Source: Capitella teleta (Eukaryota > Annelida > Polychaeta > Capitellidae). From it: a stretch of DNA of 64,000 nt. Numbering within the stretch: the stretch's first letter is position 1; every line of letters begins with the position of its first letter. Below, piece after piece: positions 1 to 11,303 of this stretch. The stretch is from assembly GCA_000328365.1 (NCBI GenBank), contig KB307802.1:94684-158683 (forward strand), given 5' to 3'. The position numbers and the translations under genes are program-made. The notes under the pieces are model-generated. The model was given only the letters and a program-made list of their open reading frames with translations. It was not told the origin of the DNA and searched no databases.

Positions 1-197
1 CCTCTCTTGGTCAGCGTCATTTGTTGCGGTGCCCCCTCGGGGAGCAGCACATAGAAATAAAAGGGCGGCAATTCTCCAAGACTTAGATTCCCAACCGAAA
101 AACACGCTGAGGAGGAGTTCATTTCTTCCTGTATGGCAGGGCTCTAAACCTTCACATCCAGTCCAGATTTTGGAATGATATTTAGGCTCAATTTCTG

Positions 198-232
<35 letters not shown>

Positions 233-866
233 ACACGTGGAATCACAGACATGGAGGTTAGCTTATACTAACAAGATGGGACATCGACCTATCTCCCCAT
301 TGTGAAAATGCTAGTCATAACGGATCACCTATAAGTGAGTGACCCGTAGTTTTGCATGAATTATAAATACACGCCTACACGATATAAAATTCATAGTATA
401 ATGCGAGTAAAAATACAGAAGAGGTAAAACCGAGTCCAGATTTGCTAAAAGTTTATTAATTTGTGCAAAATTTGAGCGTTTTGGGTTCGCCGAAACCGGA
501 ATCTGCCATAATCGCATGAGCGGATGACAGGGTTGCCATGGCAACAGGCCACACGTAAAGACCACTGTTCATGAACGATGATGACTCATCTTGCTTGACC
601 TCCAGGTCTATGCATGGGATCTCCCACACATTTTCTAAACCTGAAAATATACGCTTGGAACTTTCGTTGTTTAGTTCAGTTATCAGTATATACTCGGTGT
701 CAAGTGGGAATTCACCTGTATAGTTTTTTTTTTTTTTCTGATTTATCATAATGAATTTTTCGATCATCACTTAGGCTAATAAATAAATAATAAATAGGTA
801 TATGCCATCTTGACCCAAGAAGCTTATCAGCAGTATTTATATCATGTAGATAAGAAATATGTGCTC
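1..866. other. 5' flank of CYP4, no gene assigned
   Basis: No convincing gene is seen here. The stretch contains an A homopolymer of about 29 bases at 200-229 and a segment at 453-600 that has an inverted relative near 40.1 kb, listed separately. A minus-strand reading frame across 456-770 looks protein-like near its end (residues ADSGFGEPK before the stop). I cannot attach it to a family, so it may be the end of an unrecognised or decayed gene. Confidence 0.4.
453..600 (-). repeat. Dispersed segment, copy 1 (pair with 40085-40229)
   Basis: Read on the minus strand, this segment matches the plus strand at 40085-40229. The best part covers the shared words GTTGCCATGGCAA and GCAGATTCCGGTTTCG, then a common in-frame ending read as ADSGF-EPK-LK-CTN followed by TAA. 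Similarity falls off upstream near 600. The shared reading frame suggests an old duplicated coding fragment, from either a host gene or a transposon. I do not recognise the protein. Confidence 0.6.
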
Positions 867-3298
867 ATGTTGCTCGCTAAATGCACAGACATGATGTTGA
901 CCCTTGTGTGGCTTGCGTGTATTCTGTTTTCTTTGCTGTTTTTGTTTGCGAAAATTCTCAAAATATGGCTCGAATATCAGAGAAGATGCGATATCATCAT
1001 GAAGCTGCCTGGCGTCAGACCGCGGAACATGATTTTCGGACATCTCCAAGAGGTCACTGTCTATTTATAGAATTAAATTTTACCATCAGAATTATCATTG
1101 ATTTTGAATATAGTATATTAATTCAGCATGCATGCCTTAAACGTTGAGAATTATGCTAATGGTTGCCATTTTACGAAATTGTGGTTTTCATTTTTGCCGC
1201 ATAACTACGGCGAAGTATCGTTGAACTAGGTTGCATTTAAACCAATCTTTAATTTTTCAGATCCCTAGATCCGCGGATAAAGAAATGTTGGATATGTTTA
1301 TAATGAGGTTAAAAGAATATCCCAGGATGACGTACGCTTTCCTCGGTCCCCTTCCAACCGTTGCCATGGTTCACCCAGAAACAGCCAAGGAAATACTCAA
1401 AACAGCAGGTGTGATGGCTTAATTAGCTGTTCCATCAAAACGTCAGAATTAATCATGCATGTCCACAGAGCCTAAGCCTACGAACCTGGGAGCAGTTTAC
1501 AATTTCATCTTCCCATGGTTGGGTGAGGGTCTTCTGGTTGCAGGAGGAAAACGTTGGGCGAGAAACCGGAAGCTGTTGACCCCGGCGTTTCATTTCGACA
1601 TACTGAAACCGTACGTCGCTGTGAACAATTTATGTACTGATGTGTTTCTTGTGAGTTTTGATTAATCATCATGTCGATCGAAATTAAGACTCATGTAATC
1701 ATTTTCCAGGGAAAGTTAGATGAAATGAATGACAGATATTTCGAGGTCTTCAACGAAATCAGCCTCCTGACTTTTGATGTCATTCTCAAGTGTGCTTTTT
1801 CATACGACATCGACTGTCAAAAACAAGGGTGTGTTGTCCACGTATATTTCCTAACCCATAAATCTGTGTTTACATTCAGTGAGAGCCACCCGTACGTGAA
1901 AGCAGTCAGCGAACTTGGTGCTGCATTACCTGAGCGTGTACTGTGAGATCACTGCTACAGAACTGATCACATATTCGACCCTGAATGAATTTGTTTCCAC
2001 ACAGGAACCCACTGTTATATCCATACATGTTCTTTATCTTGACACCTATGGGAAGAAAATTCAGAAGAAACTGTAATTATGTTCACAGAGTAGCCGACGA
2101 TATCATCAGAAGTCGAAGGAAAGCACTAGTAGGATTGCAAATAATAACAAATTAAAGAATACAGACAAGATGGTAATTTTTAACAGAAAGAAAATTTGAG
2201 CAAGACTGGTGACAGATATCTAGACTTTCTTGACATTCTTCTGACTGCCAAAGATCCTACTGGAAAGGGTCTCACAGATAAGGAGATTAGACAGGAGGTG
2301 GACACTTTCATGTTCGAAGGTGAGCTAAGTATAGCCATGTGCATTTTAATCATGCCCTGACATAGGCCATGATACAACCGCCAGCAGTATATCTTGGGCT
2401 CTTTACTCTTTGGCGAGTAACCCAGACTGCATGCAGAAGTGTCAAGAAGAAGTTGATCGCGTTCTACAGGGAAGAGATGACGACAATATACTCTGGTAAC
2501 TCCCTTCATATTTGAAGGAATGTTGAAAATTTAAGCTTTGATATATTTTCACACAACTCTAATATGTATAAAGAACATGCACAGCTATTTAGTTGTGTAC
2601 AGCCTTGTCTTCCGACTTTTGTTTAAGTTAGGGCGACTGCTTATTCCATGTTCCTCATAGGAATGACCTGAGTGAGTTGAAGTACCTAAACCTGTGCATC
2701 AAAGAATCGCTGAGGATGCACACGACGGTGCCTTTTATCCAGAGAATCACGACGAAGGACTGCTACGTCGACGGCTTCCTCATTCCCAAACACACCTCAA
2801 TCTCGCTCCCGCTCTACACCATCTTGCATCACCCAGACGTCTGGAAAAAGCCAATGGTACGCATTATGCCATGCTCATCTTTAGACGCAGTAGTTACAAT
2901 ATAATGAATGTCCTTACACGTAGGAATTCATCCCGGAGAGGTTCAGCTCGGAAAACACTGACAAGATGGGCAGTCATGCGTTTGTGCCTTTCTCGGCCGG
3001 ACCAAGGTTTCAATTAAATTTAGATAATTATTTCGTAATAAAGCATATTAATCTTTCTTTGGTTCAGAAACTGCATAGGTCAGAATTTTGCAATGCATGA
3101 AATGAAAGTGATCCTAGCGCGGGTGATAAGGAGGTTTGTCTTCTTTTCTGCTTCTAAATGATTTATAAATTATCAAATCGCCGTTGTTATAGGTTTGATT
3201 TGGAACTGAAGCCAGGCCACGAAGTCAAGCCTGTGATCAAGACTGTGATGAAAGCTGAAAACGGAATTCTAATGAAGGCAATACCACGAAAGCGGTGA
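867..3298 (+). CDS. Cytochrome P450, family 4 (CYP4-like), 12 exons
   Basis: This is a membrane-bound monooxygenase of the ER. CYP4 enzymes typically omega-hydroxylate fatty acids and related lipids using electrons from NADPH-P450 reductase. Exons read 867-1052, 1261-1408, 1469-1650, 1710-1828, 1880-1942, 2005-2128, 2187-2319, 2366-2495, 2661-2856, 2924-3006, 3068-3133 and 3193-3298. All have GT-AG borders, and the sum is 1536 nt (511 aa), the usual CYP4 size. An N-terminal hydrophobic anchor ([19 protein letters not shown]) is followed by a short Pro-containing hinge. The I-helix reads [13 protein letters not shown], and its Glu is the residue that links covalently to heme in many CYP4 enzymes. 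The ExxR motif is KESLR, the PERF motif is PERF, and the heme loop is [13 protein letters not shown] with its axial Cys. ATG 867 was chosen because it directly precedes the anchor. The gene looks intact. The substrate is unknown. Confidence 0.93.
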
Positions 3299-5925
3299 CT
3301 GTAAGATGATGAGTGCGTTATGATTGTTACACCGTCTTGTATGAATAATCATGTCCAATTTCCATCGCAAACAATAACGTTTTAGTCTCATAATATTATA
3401 AGAAGGAAGGTGGGTATTGTCCTGACCTGGTCAATCTCGGTTGAACTTGAAACCGACGAAACTGATCACTTTGGGTAGGCCTACTAGACCACTACTTGCG
3501 CTCTTAACCAATCAGCGGTGAGCTGACATATGTATCACGTGACCATTTCCGCACAAGAGAATAATGCGCTGGTAAATATGAAATAAAACATGCTGTTAAT
3601 TTGTATCAAATACAAGTACGGGAATTTTCGCAAATGATGGATACACATACCATATATCGTGCACGCAACGATAATATGGTACTGCAACAAGATCCAATAT
3701 ATTGTTATTTTCCCAGTTTCTAAATTAATTTAATGAAGCGGCACAATAATTATGTTTCTGGTTTCACTCATTTGTTGGTTCAGTCCAATGCCCTCACCGT
3801 GGACTTAAGCGGGGTCTCCAAGTGAATCATTTACATGTTGTATATTGTCTAAATTTGATTTTTGCATCCTGTCTATATCGTATAATTATTAATTATTTTG
3901 TTTATTGTATTCATGCGAATAAAGGATAATGTGTCTAGTCATCATAATGTTGTGTATTTCTAATTACATAAATCGAATTCCCGTGTCAGATATAGATTCA
4001 TAAATTTGCTTGTCAATGTATGTCAATCCGCAGCATGATTTGCAGTGTTGGTACGGGTTTCCTTATCGAGACGATCTGGCTCATACTGAATGCATAGCAT
4101 TTTAAATGGCAGTCATATAGTAATGAATTTTGAACATTATGTAATTATGTCGTTCATTGTTCTATATAGCTGCATAAAGATGAGCAGTCACAAGTCGACA
4201 GCGTGCACAAAAATGCTCCAATTAAACCCAGCATGGAATTGGACGCACAGTGTTATTTTAGACACCTCTCTTATAGTTGATCTATGATAATCATATGGTA
4301 GACCCATTGAAGCATAAAGAAGTAACTAGAATGACTGTGCAATGTTGAAGCGCCTATTCACGATAGCTTGGAATTACAGGGCAAAATTTAACATATAATT
4401 ACAGCACCATCCTGTCAAGCTTTCGTTGAGCTGTTCAGCCTGTTCTGATCGCGACGCCTCGGTACTCATGCAAATGTTCCCCATAAATTTGGCATCAATT
4501 CTAACCGGTCACGTGACCCCAATAAACATTCTAGTATTTCTCTGGGTAAGCTAGTCTGCCAATCTAGGGTAATCTTGTTTTATTTCATTAGAGATCTCGC
4601 TCGGTTCTTTTGTTTTATGCAATCCGACCTTATCTCTGGTACTAATCATGCCTTTCATCTCGCCGCGTACCTTGAAGTCGTGTCGTAGGACTAATTAGGT
4701 GGCTTGCATTAAGCCTGTGCTTACTCAGAAAACAAAGTGCAACATCTGTAGTGAGCCAATTCGGTTTGCCAACTGGCCAACAACCTCAATTGCAGATACA
4801 GTAGACTCATACAAGATGGTAGGAGGTATGTTTGAACCTGCAGTCAATGTACGTTAGCTGGTTAGAAAGGGAGGAAACAACCTCTTATTGTAATCGAATA
4901 TCGCACCCTAAAACAAAACACAATCTTGGCATTGTGTGCTGATCGCAATCTCTGGCGGGGGGGGGGGGGGGTGAGTTAAAAGTGACTGAGGGTTTGAACT
5001 TCAAAAACAACGAATCGAGTGTTACATTTGGTCGATTGAGGTGGGTGTACCTCTTCGCTCGTGTGTACACATTGATCACACCAATGTCAACACTGATACT
5101 GGCTTATACGAAAAAAAAAACAGAATTCCGAAATAAGTTTATGTAGAGGGGAAAAAAGTAGTAAATTGCATAGGATGCAAGATTTGTGGCTGTCCAACGT
5201 CGAACCGTCTCGATGCAAGCACGCTAACCACTCGGTCTCAGTCCATCCGAGTCTCGATTTTCTGTATAAACAACCCGCAAGCTTTATTAATGCAATTAAA
5301 TTATTGATTACAGTTACCTGTAAACACAGAACGTGCATTATGATATCAGTTAAATGTGTGTTTTCTTTGTGGATTCTCAGCTGGTTGCAAAGTAAGTTCA
5401 GATTTTTTACTTACAAGTAATGTATCAGCTATCAAGTCGTTCGCTTTTTCTTTGGGAGGGAAAAATCGCCCGGTTTTGTTGTGGTTGGAATGTTTGCTTC
5501 AGCTGGCGATTCAATTAGGAAGCAAACATCTATTGTACTACGTTCTGCCTCAAATGCATTTGCGCTTCCATATATTCTGTTTCCTGATCGAAGGCTGCTT
5601 CATAGGAGAGGCAAGCGTTCCTCTATGAGTTAGCATTAGAAGGTTCATTTCACGCTTACCGACCCGGATGATGAAGTAATATATACAGAAGGGAGCTAAG
5701 AGTGATATATTCTGTAGAATAATACACCTTTAGCTCGCTCGCCTAAATTTCTCAGATATTCTTATCATTCCAAGAATTTAAAATGCTCAGAATCGGTGCC
5801 TAGTATACTGGGAATCCAAAGAGTGATATTTAATGAGACAGTAAAAGACGTTGATATTTTAATAGTATACATCGATCACAGGGTACCTCACCTCTCTAAA
5901 ATATGAAAATCATAATTCCAGTTTA
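3299..5925. other. Intergenic between CYP4 and the GPCR
   Basis: There is no gene in this stretch. Possible CYP4 polyadenylation signals (AATAAA) lie near 3582 and 3919. A G homopolymer of about 13 bases lies near 4960. A tRNA-like SINE fragment on the minus strand at 5188-5262 is listed separately. The rest shows no structure I can name. Confidence 0.5.
5188..5262 (-). repeat. tRNA-derived SINE head (fragment)
   Basis: On the minus strand the sequence reads like the 5' part of a tRNA. An A-box region (CCGAGTGGTTAGCGTGC) is followed about 15 nt later by a B-box-like GGTTCGACG. The cloverleaf is not complete and there is no matching acceptor stem, so this is a SINE head or tRNA relic rather than a working tRNA gene. 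Confidence 0.5.
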
Positions 5926-7215
5926 TCACATTACAGAGAAAGTGTGCAGCTCGCACATCGAGGAATCGCGCTTCATCGGACCGGTCTTTCCAGCTTCGCC
6001 GTTGCAATTCGTCCCCGGGTGAGACTGTCCTTCCTGACAAAGTCGACAACCGACTCTTTGGTACACCGCAGCCGACGCGAGGCCGCGTGGTAAGCTTCCT
6101 CTGCGAGAGCTACCTCGACTGAGAGTACCTGTGCGCCCACTGGGTCCTGCCTGTACCATGAGGGGCGTATCAGTCATCTCATCATCATCGTCATCATCAT
6201 CGTCATCGCCCCAACAGCGTAAACACCGAGTAATCGACCGGCAGCAGACAATGCGACGCTTCAACACGCTGAGGTTGCGGTCAAAGAGCAGCATGACAAG
6301 AGGGTTGAGGGCGCCGTTGGACCAAGCCACGAAAGTCAGAAGGCGGTAGACCCTGGGCGGTTGCAGGAAGCCGGGGTCCAGAAGTGTGAGGATGAAGAGG
6401 GGATACCAGCAGATGACGTAGAGGGCCGTGATGAGGATGAGCACCCTAGTCCGACTGAGGGACTCACGGATGATCTTGCGAATGTCTTGAGAGTCAGTGT
6501 TTCCTCGTGATACCGCAATCGAAGCTCGGACGAGTGAAGCCAGGCGGTGTGTCGAGTTGGCCTGCACGTGGCGGTAGAAGAACACGAGGTAGTAGATCGC
6601 TCCCACCATGGACAGCGTCATGATGACGATCCACATGGCATGCACGACGTAGCTCTGTACTGTGCCGTATTTGAATATGCAGTTCCCAATAGCCTCGTTG
6701 AACTTGAACACCCCACCGATGATGGTAGGACCCAGATGGATGATAATGCTCCCTACATACACCATAGTTATACCGAACATCACACAGCAGAGACTACCAC
6801 GACCATCGCCTCCAACATTGTGCTCGCTGAACGTGTACGCCTCGCAACAGATGGACGCCACGATGTTGAAACCAGACGCCGTGACCATGATGACGTATGA
6901 CCCGCCGAGGACACCACAGAAGTCGGGTTCAAGGTCATTCAACAGACTGGTGGCAAACGGAATGCAGAAGATGCATTTGATGACATCGAGCACGGTGCCA
7001 TGAAAGACGAACGCGCTTGTCATTCGACGCAGGTGTCGGCAGAAGAAGATGCAGGCCAAAACGATGGCGTTCAAGACAATTCCCGCACCAGCAACTGCAA
7101 ACAGAAACAGAGCCTCATGAACACTGTCGGTGGTAGAGGACGCTGCTACTTGGTCGTCGTGGCGGTCGGCAATTTGTTGCAGCTGCGGCTGCTGGCTGGC
7201 AGCTGTCGCGTTCAT
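5926..7215 (-). CDS. Orphan rhodopsin-class GPCR, intronless
   Basis: This is a single open frame of 429 aa with seven hydrophobic segments and a class A layout, so it should be a plasma-membrane receptor coupling to G proteins. The N-terminus is short with an N-glycosylation site (NAT at residue 2). The Cys at the start of TM3 (DFCGVLGG) and one in extracellular loop 2 (GNCIFKYG) can form the usual disulfide. TM6 carries the class A core CWYPLF. Two signature motifs are altered: the D/ERY at the end of TM3 is replaced by CCEAYTF, and NPxxY in TM7 reads NPLVMLLF. The tail holds nine Asp in a row, encoded by a GAT/GAC tract near 6180-6210, then Ser/Arg-rich sequence with possible kinase sites and a Cys-rich patch. 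The ligand and subfamily are not recognised. The lack of introns could reflect an old retrocopy. Confidence 0.88.
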   Translation of the reverse strand: MNATAASQQPQLQQIADRHDDQVAASSTTDSVHEALFLFAVAGAGIVLNAIVLACIFFCRHLRRMTSAFVFHGTVLDVIKCIFCIPFATSLLNDLEPDFCGVLGGSYVIMVTASGFNIVASICCEAYTFSEHNVGGDGRGSLCCVMFGITMVYVGSIIIHLGPTIIGGVFKFNEAIGNCIFKYGTVQSYVVHAMWIVIMTLSMVGAIYYLVFFYRHVQANSTHRLASLVRASIAVSRGNTDSQDIRKIIRESLSRTRVLILITALYVICWYPLFILTLLDPGFLQPPRVYRLLTFVAWSNGALNPLVMLLFDRNLSVLKRRIVCCRSITRCLRCWGDDDDDDDDDEMTDTPLMVQAGPSGRTGTLSRGSSRRGSLPRGLASAAVYQRVGCRLCQEGQSHPGTNCNGEAGKTGPMKRDSSMCELHTFSVM

Positions 7216-10200
7216 GTTGGATCCGGAAGAGCGGCGCCTGCGCCTGCTTCTATTCGGAACACGGCGAATCTTAGTGCTGCGTTGCGCCGTGTGCTCGATG
7301 CTTATACGACGCGGAGGCCGAATGAACCCCTTGGAATCATAAACGCTGCTGCCTACAGAAGACGAATCACGGCGGGCGCTGGGTCTCGGAGGGGGATGGG
7401 GCTATGATGGATACGCGCTGTCACCATGGGATCAATGGCGCACAATTGGCTGCAAAAACGAGACGCAAAGATTTCTGGATATCTGAGCGGAAAGCCGATT
7501 GAGCGGAGGGGGGAAGGGTCAGCGGATGGGTCATCGCATCGGGGAAACGGAGATGGAAACGGAGCCTAAATGAAATGGCCAAGCTGACCCCTGTGGGCTG
7601 GACGCCCTCCTGGACACTTGTATATGGGCGTCTGTGCTATATTTGCTTGGCGACCTACAAGCAATAGATTCTCCGCGATGTTTATTTTCACGGGGGGTTT
7701 CTGAAGATGACAGATTCGCACATATTTGATTTCTTTGTTATATGATCTGATATGAGATGTGTTTTTATTTGTTTCTCTCATTTTTCTTCTGATTCAGTGA
7801 TATGAGTTATATCTGAGTTATATGACGCAGAAATCAATTGAAACAACGCTGGTTGTGGTGACGGAATACTCATTTAGTGGGAGACACTGAAGACAATGAA
7901 CAGCTCAAATAGATGTTGTGCCATTAGCACTTCCTGAATTAAGGAGAATATTTTATAGACGAAATTTGGAGCATCCAATAATGGGCGAACCATTACTAAA
8001 CTGTAAATATATCAGAACGACTACGGAGAATCAACCGCTAAGAGCCAATGTACTATTGGTATTCACCCACGCGATCAATGTGAGCAATTGGTCCGATTGT
8101 GATCTACCAAACAGCGCCCAAATTTCCGTTTGGGCAGCTCTGTTGAGCGAAGAGGTAAATACATAGCAATCAAGCATATAGTTCCACACCAGTTCACCTG
8201 CAGTGACCTCAGACACAACTGTTGCACTTTCTATAACGATGTATTCAGATTGTGTGAATGGCTTGCTTAGCAATGTACTCATGAAGGCGGAAGGTCTCCG
8301 TGAATAGGCCAAATAAAAACGCCTTCGTTCGGACTCAGATACGAGTTATGGGCGCTATCATCGCATGGAAATGTCACGAGAATACCGTTGGCCGAACGTG
8401 AATTGCGAGCTAGCGGCGATCAGCATGAAAGTGTTTGGCCATGCAAGGCGCCTTGATGACCAGGGGATGTGTACGGGGAGTGCTAGCCGCAGTACTTGCT
8501 TGTCACTACAGAGTTGTACAATCTGTAAATGAATTGTGACAATGACCTTTGTTGATGGAAAACAATCTATTGAATCACTATTTTGAAGGTGAAATAAATG
8601 AATGGAGTTGTACTGTAATATTAGGACCCATACATGCTAATTGTAACAGGTGTCATAAGCTGTGACTCAACTCGACTTCTGGTAATTAGTCTGATGAATA
8701 ATTAATGTGAGTGCCTGATTGAATGTTAGCGAGGTTACCCCAAATTCCTGGCAGTCGGAAATTACGAAACCATATTAGTCACTCAGGGTTGCTAATGAGA
8801 CAAAGACCTAATTGGGTTGAGGATGTTTGGAGATCGCCGTAGATAAATAGCAGAATTGGGGCTTAGGGTAAAACGGGGGATCCCCCCCCCCCCACGAAGA
8901 GCCCTTTCTATAAAGTAGATCATTCATGATCCAAGGCAGCTGTGATCGATTTGTGGGTCTGTGGCTCCGAACTCTAAACTCAATTCGCGGGCGCTTTCAA
9001 GTCGTCAAGTGGAAATAACGCCTCAGGAGCTGCTCATTAGCACGTTTCTAAAAGCTCTAATCAAAGGCTTGAATTTCTTGAGTAGAGTCTCAATACCACT
9101 GACACTAGGCATGTAATACTATCAACGCCTTATATGACAATAGAACCGGTGCAAACGCAATGTGAATTGGCACCGAAAATTGCGAACATTGGGTTTCGAG
9201 GGTCGATGCTTCTGACTGCGAGAACCGAGAATCGCAAACATGGGTTGATTTGGTCTGCGAAGGAAGGGAGGAAGCAGCGATGGGCTTATCGCCCGCAGCC
9301 ATTGGACATTCATGGTGAGGAAAAATGGCCAGAAATGAAATTGAAGATGTGTGTGAGACACTGGCAAGAGCAAATCAATGGCACGGCTGATGGAATTCCC
9401 AGGGCTGAAGAAAGAGTGCGCGGTGGAGAGAACGATTGTGAGAAACAGCATCCATTTCCTCTGCCTAAAAAAGGCAAAGAACGGTTCCACGTTATAAAGT
9501 GAGTCTTTTGGGGTTCAACGGGGAAGGGTATGGAGGAAGAAGAATCGTGGTATATGCACTTAAGTCGAGTGGAAGATGCTTGCTGAGAATGGAGGGTGTC
9601 GGGCTGGCCACGCATATTTATATGGCATGCGATATTATGGCGAGGATTTTGAATGCCTGTGCATAATATGGATTCACGGTGCTGTCATATACGACAATAC
9701 GTTATATTGGTGCAAATTAAACAATTAATCCTACAGTTACATAACGCTCCGGTTGGCATAATAATGTATTATTAAATATAAATAAATATAAATATAATTA
9801 AATATATAAATTATAAATACACCTTGGGCCAATTTTGTAAACTTGTACATTTGAAATCCCAAATACATGCTTGATTGATTTCCAAGCACACTTGCCGCAA
9901 ATTTCGAGAGAGGCATTTCCTCCGTTGATGAGTTTTTGCCACACTATCTGACTATATTCTTCTCATCTATTCTTCCACCTCCTGACCAAATTATACTTCT
10001 ATCGGTGTTTGCGGGAGTTCAGGTGATCAACCTGGCATTTGTTGTGTAGCTGATGTAAACAGGAAGTGGTATGTTTATGCTTAGTTGAACTGCCATGGCT
10101 TCCAAGAATTTATTACCGAGTAGCACGGGTGATGATTTGTGGGATTATGTTGCGTTCTTAAGATCTTAGAGGAGTTGATAGATTGTAATTTTTGGTGCTC

Positions 10201-11221
10201 AATTGATTGGCAGGGTGAAATCCACGGTGAAATAAATCGAGATGTTGCTACAATCTGGGTTAATTAACGGTGCAATTCATCTTAGAATATACAGGAAAGA
10301 AATCAAACAAAAAGTTGTAAGACTTTCCCATGTTGTTCTAATGACCTTCACCGTCCTATGTTATTATTCGCAGACATGCTTTGGTGTTGCTTTAGTGCAT
10401 TGCCTTGAGCTCACCCGGTCGCATGCAAGAATATTTTATCCTCATCTGATTTAGACCAACAAAACGTGTTCGGTGATAACAGCGGCATCGGAAGACGCGT
10501 GCAACGAAGGAGTGAAACATCGTTTATTAGTGGTCATTGGTCTCTTCAGGAATGATGGGTCAACAGGTCATCTCATGGCGCCACGCACTTGCCATTAAAA
10601 CCGCGCTTCTACTGGACACTACGAGCTGTGTCACGCATTGATCCCTGCGAGCTCTTAGAATGGGTTTGTGTGTGTGTACGTGTAATTATGTACACTGCCC
10701 AGTATATATGACACTGCATGAGTCCGTGTGATGCCAAAGCTCAGTTATGGGGTTTTTCTTCGCTGACTGGCTTTGTTTGCCGCTGATGAAAAGCCGCCTT
10801 GAAGATAAATTGTGTGATCTTTGATCTGTGCTTTCGGCTGAGGGAAAGGAAACTGGTTCAACACACGACGAAGGGCGTCGGGACTAAAAGGGAATCGCGG
10901 CTCTGATCAATCTTTGGATTTCTGGCGTTTATCCTCAAAGAGCGATTGCCGTCTTGTCCCATGCGCTGGTATGCTCGTCCTTTTATTTCGTAGAAGCTGT
11001 AAATTTTGAATTCCACTTGGGAGGTGTTAGATCTCGAGAAACCTTCATGCTCCATGCCATCGTAAGCAGTCTAGTACATAGCATCCGGTCTTGTTGCGCA
11101 CATGGGCATCACTGCAGAGTCACCGAATCATTGAAATATTTCAACGCACCGAATATATATATATAATTACCCGAATTATAACGAATAACATGCATATTTA
11201 ATTTCACGATCATACTGCCCG

Positions 11222-11303
11222 CGGCCAGATTGGGTCTCGATCCTAGGACCTCGACTTCCACGGTCGCTGAGGATTGCAGTCAAACCGACCGAGTACTCGG
11301 TGT
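11222..11303 (-). repeat. tRNA-derived SINE fragment
   Basis: The minus strand shows an A-box-like GAGTACTCGGTCGG and, about 45 nt later, a B-box-like GGATCGAGACCC. This spacing fits an RNA polymerase III internal promoter. The flanking arms do not form a full cloverleaf, so a SINE head is the better reading than a tRNA gene. Confidence 0.5.

Noticed and set aside
9122-9502. Two overlapping 122-codon frames on opposite strands
   Set aside because: They mirror each other, have no conserved motif, and show no splice structure; chance open frames.
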